The notes beneath the pieces were generated by a model, which saw only the letters and a list, made by a program, of their open reading frames with translations, ran no database searches and was not told where the DNA came from. Below are positions 5,381 through 6,142 of a stretch of DNA of 6,142 bases, piece after piece. The translations under genes and the position numbers were made by a program. The stretch is from Acidimicrobiia bacterium. Lineage in GTDB: Bacteria; Actinomycetota; Acidimicrobiia; Spongiisociales; ZC4RG35. The stretch is from positions 1 to 6,142 of the forward strand of contig JAICND010000104.1 of assembly GCA_025929005.1 (NCBI GenBank). Direction: 5' to 3'. Every line of letters starts with the position of its first letter. Within the stretch, counting starts at the first letter, position 1.

Positions 5381-6142
5381 GAGCTGGCTTTGGACGGAGG
5401 TGGCTCCGCGCCCCTCGGCTCGGTGATGAGCCGGTAGGCCTCGGGGACTCGATAGCGTCCGAAGTCGAACAGGGTCTCTTTGTAGAACCGGCAATAGTCG
5501 AGATCGATCCTGGCGACAACCACTTCATCGCCGGTGGTGATGGCTTGTGCCTGAATCTGCCCGGACGGAGCGATGATGACCGTGTGGGCCAGCGAATCAA
5601 CCCCCTCCTCCAAACCCCCTTTGGCGACTCCGACCACGTAGGCACCGTTTTGATACGCCCCCGACTGCATGACTAGGTGGTTGTGGAAAGCCTGGAGAGC
5701 GTTCTGTTGAGGATCGGGCGCGTAATACAGAGGTGTGTTGTATCCGATGAGGATCATCTCGGCGCCCTGTAAACCCATCACCCGATAGGTTTCAGGCCAA
5801 CGCCGGTCATTACAGATCGCCATACCGACCAGGCCCCCGAACGCATGCCAGACCGGGAACTCCTTGCCGGGCTCGAAGAAATGGCGCTCGGCGTGTTGGA
5901 AGGGCCGCCATGGTTCATCGTTTTCGTGTCCTGGGATGTGGACCTTGCGATAGATCCCAACCGTGGCCCCACCGCGGTCGACCAATATTTGAGAGTTGTA
6001 GCGATGCCCGTCGGAGGTGAGCTCCGCATAGCCAAGGCAAAACCCGACTTCTAGCCGGCGCGCCTCGTCGAACAGGGGCTTGGTGGCAGAACCCGGCATC
6101 TCTGTCTCGAACCAGGAGTTGATCTCGGCCCGGTCCTCGATA
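5377..6142 (-). CDS. N-carbamoyl-D-amino-acid hydrolase-like amidase (nitrilase superfamily), 5' partial
   Basis: The reading frame is open to the window edge, so the start and roughly the first 50 residues are missing; 254 residues are visible, against about 304 for the Agrobacterium enzyme as I remember it. Family members cleave N-carbamoyl-D-amino acids to the amino acid, CO2 and NH3 in the cytoplasm, usually after a hydantoinase. Two of the three nitrilase catalytic residues are visible: the Lys of YRKVHIPGH (codon 5944-5946) and the nucleophilic Cys of AICNDRRWPE (codon 5812-5814). The Arg pair after the Cys binds the substrate carboxylate in the characterised enzyme. The catalytic Glu lies upstream of the window. 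Further matches recalled from that enzyme are FETEMPG, RPFQH, RVMGL and YQNGAY. The stop TGA overlaps the next gene's ATG as ATGA. The family is secure; D-amino-acid specificity is inferred, and a related carbon-nitrogen hydrolase acting on another carbamoyl or ureido compound is possible. Confidence 0.88.
   Translation of the reverse strand, partial: IEDRAEINSWFETEMPGSATKPLFDEARRLEVGFCLGYAELTSDGHRYNSQILVDRGGATVGIYRKVHIPGHENDEPWRPFQHAERHFFEPGKEFPVWHAFGGLVGMAICNDRRWPETYRVMGLQGAEMILIGYNTPLYYAPDPQQNALQAFHNHLVMQSGAYQNGAYVVGVAKGGLEEGVDSLAHTVIIAPSGQIQAQAITTGDEVVVARIDLDYCRFYKETLFDFGRYRVPEAYRLITEPRGAEPPPSKASS

Noticed and set aside
5381..5494. N-terminal extension of the hydroxylase to an upstream start at 5494
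   Set aside because: The extra 38 residues are the carbamoyl hydrolase tail in another frame, have no family counterpart, and the ATGA overlap at 5377-5380 gives a natural start.
1..6142. RNA genes, CRISPR arrays, insertion sequences, terminators, promoters
   Set aside because: Every base lies in one of six overlapping genes; I saw no repeat array, transposase, tRNA-like fold or hairpin with a T-run. The operon promoter and terminator must lie outside the window.

Overview
The window is a stretch of one long minus-strand operon, read from high to low coordinates. It has six genes and no intergenic space. The DNA is GC-rich by eye (not counted). An LLM-class (probably F420-linked) oxidoreductase, an actinobacterial-looking MOSC protein and a fused molybdenum hydroxylase with an SsnA-like partner suggest an actinobacterium, possibly of the Acidimicrobiia type. 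That assignment is inference only. Both ends are cut: the first gene lacks its 5' end at 6142, and the last runs off at base 1.

Layout in transcription order: (1) 6142-5377, an N-carbamoyl-D-amino-acid hydrolase of the nitrilase superfamily, partial. (2) 5380-2795, a xanthine-dehydrogenase-family protein with the 2Fe-2S subunit fused to the molybdopterin subunit and no FAD domain. (3) 2853-1777, an SsnA-like metal-dependent amidohydrolase with an unusually short N-terminus. (4) 1780-767, a luciferase-like (LLM) oxidoreductase resembling methylene-tetrahydromethanopterin reductase. (5) 770-201, a MOSC-domain protein. (6) 204-1, the N-terminus of a major facilitator superfamily (MFS) transporter.

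Four of the five junctions are 4-base NTGA overlaps, in which the start codon shares bases with the previous gene's TGA stop (ATGA, ATGA, TTGA, CTGA). This suggests tight translational coupling. It also fixes several starts, including a TTG for the MOSC gene and an apparent CTG for the transporter. The exception is the hydroxylase/amidohydrolase junction, where the amidohydrolase lacks most of the N-terminal strands expected for its family.

Together the genes look like a catabolic set for a nitrogen heterocycle (purine-, hydantoin- or pyrimidine-like). The transporter would import the compound, and the Mo enzyme would hydroxylate the ring. The amidohydrolase would deaminate or open it, and the carbamoyl hydrolase would release CO2 and NH3 from an N-carbamoyl product. 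The MOSC protein may serve the Mo cofactor, and the LLM enzyme would add a flavin/F420 redox step. The combination resembles the SsnA/XdhD/hydantoinase clusters linked to selenium-dependent molybdenum hydroxylases, but the substrate cannot be read from the sequence. No RNA genes, mobile elements, CRISPR arrays, terminators or promoters were recognised.
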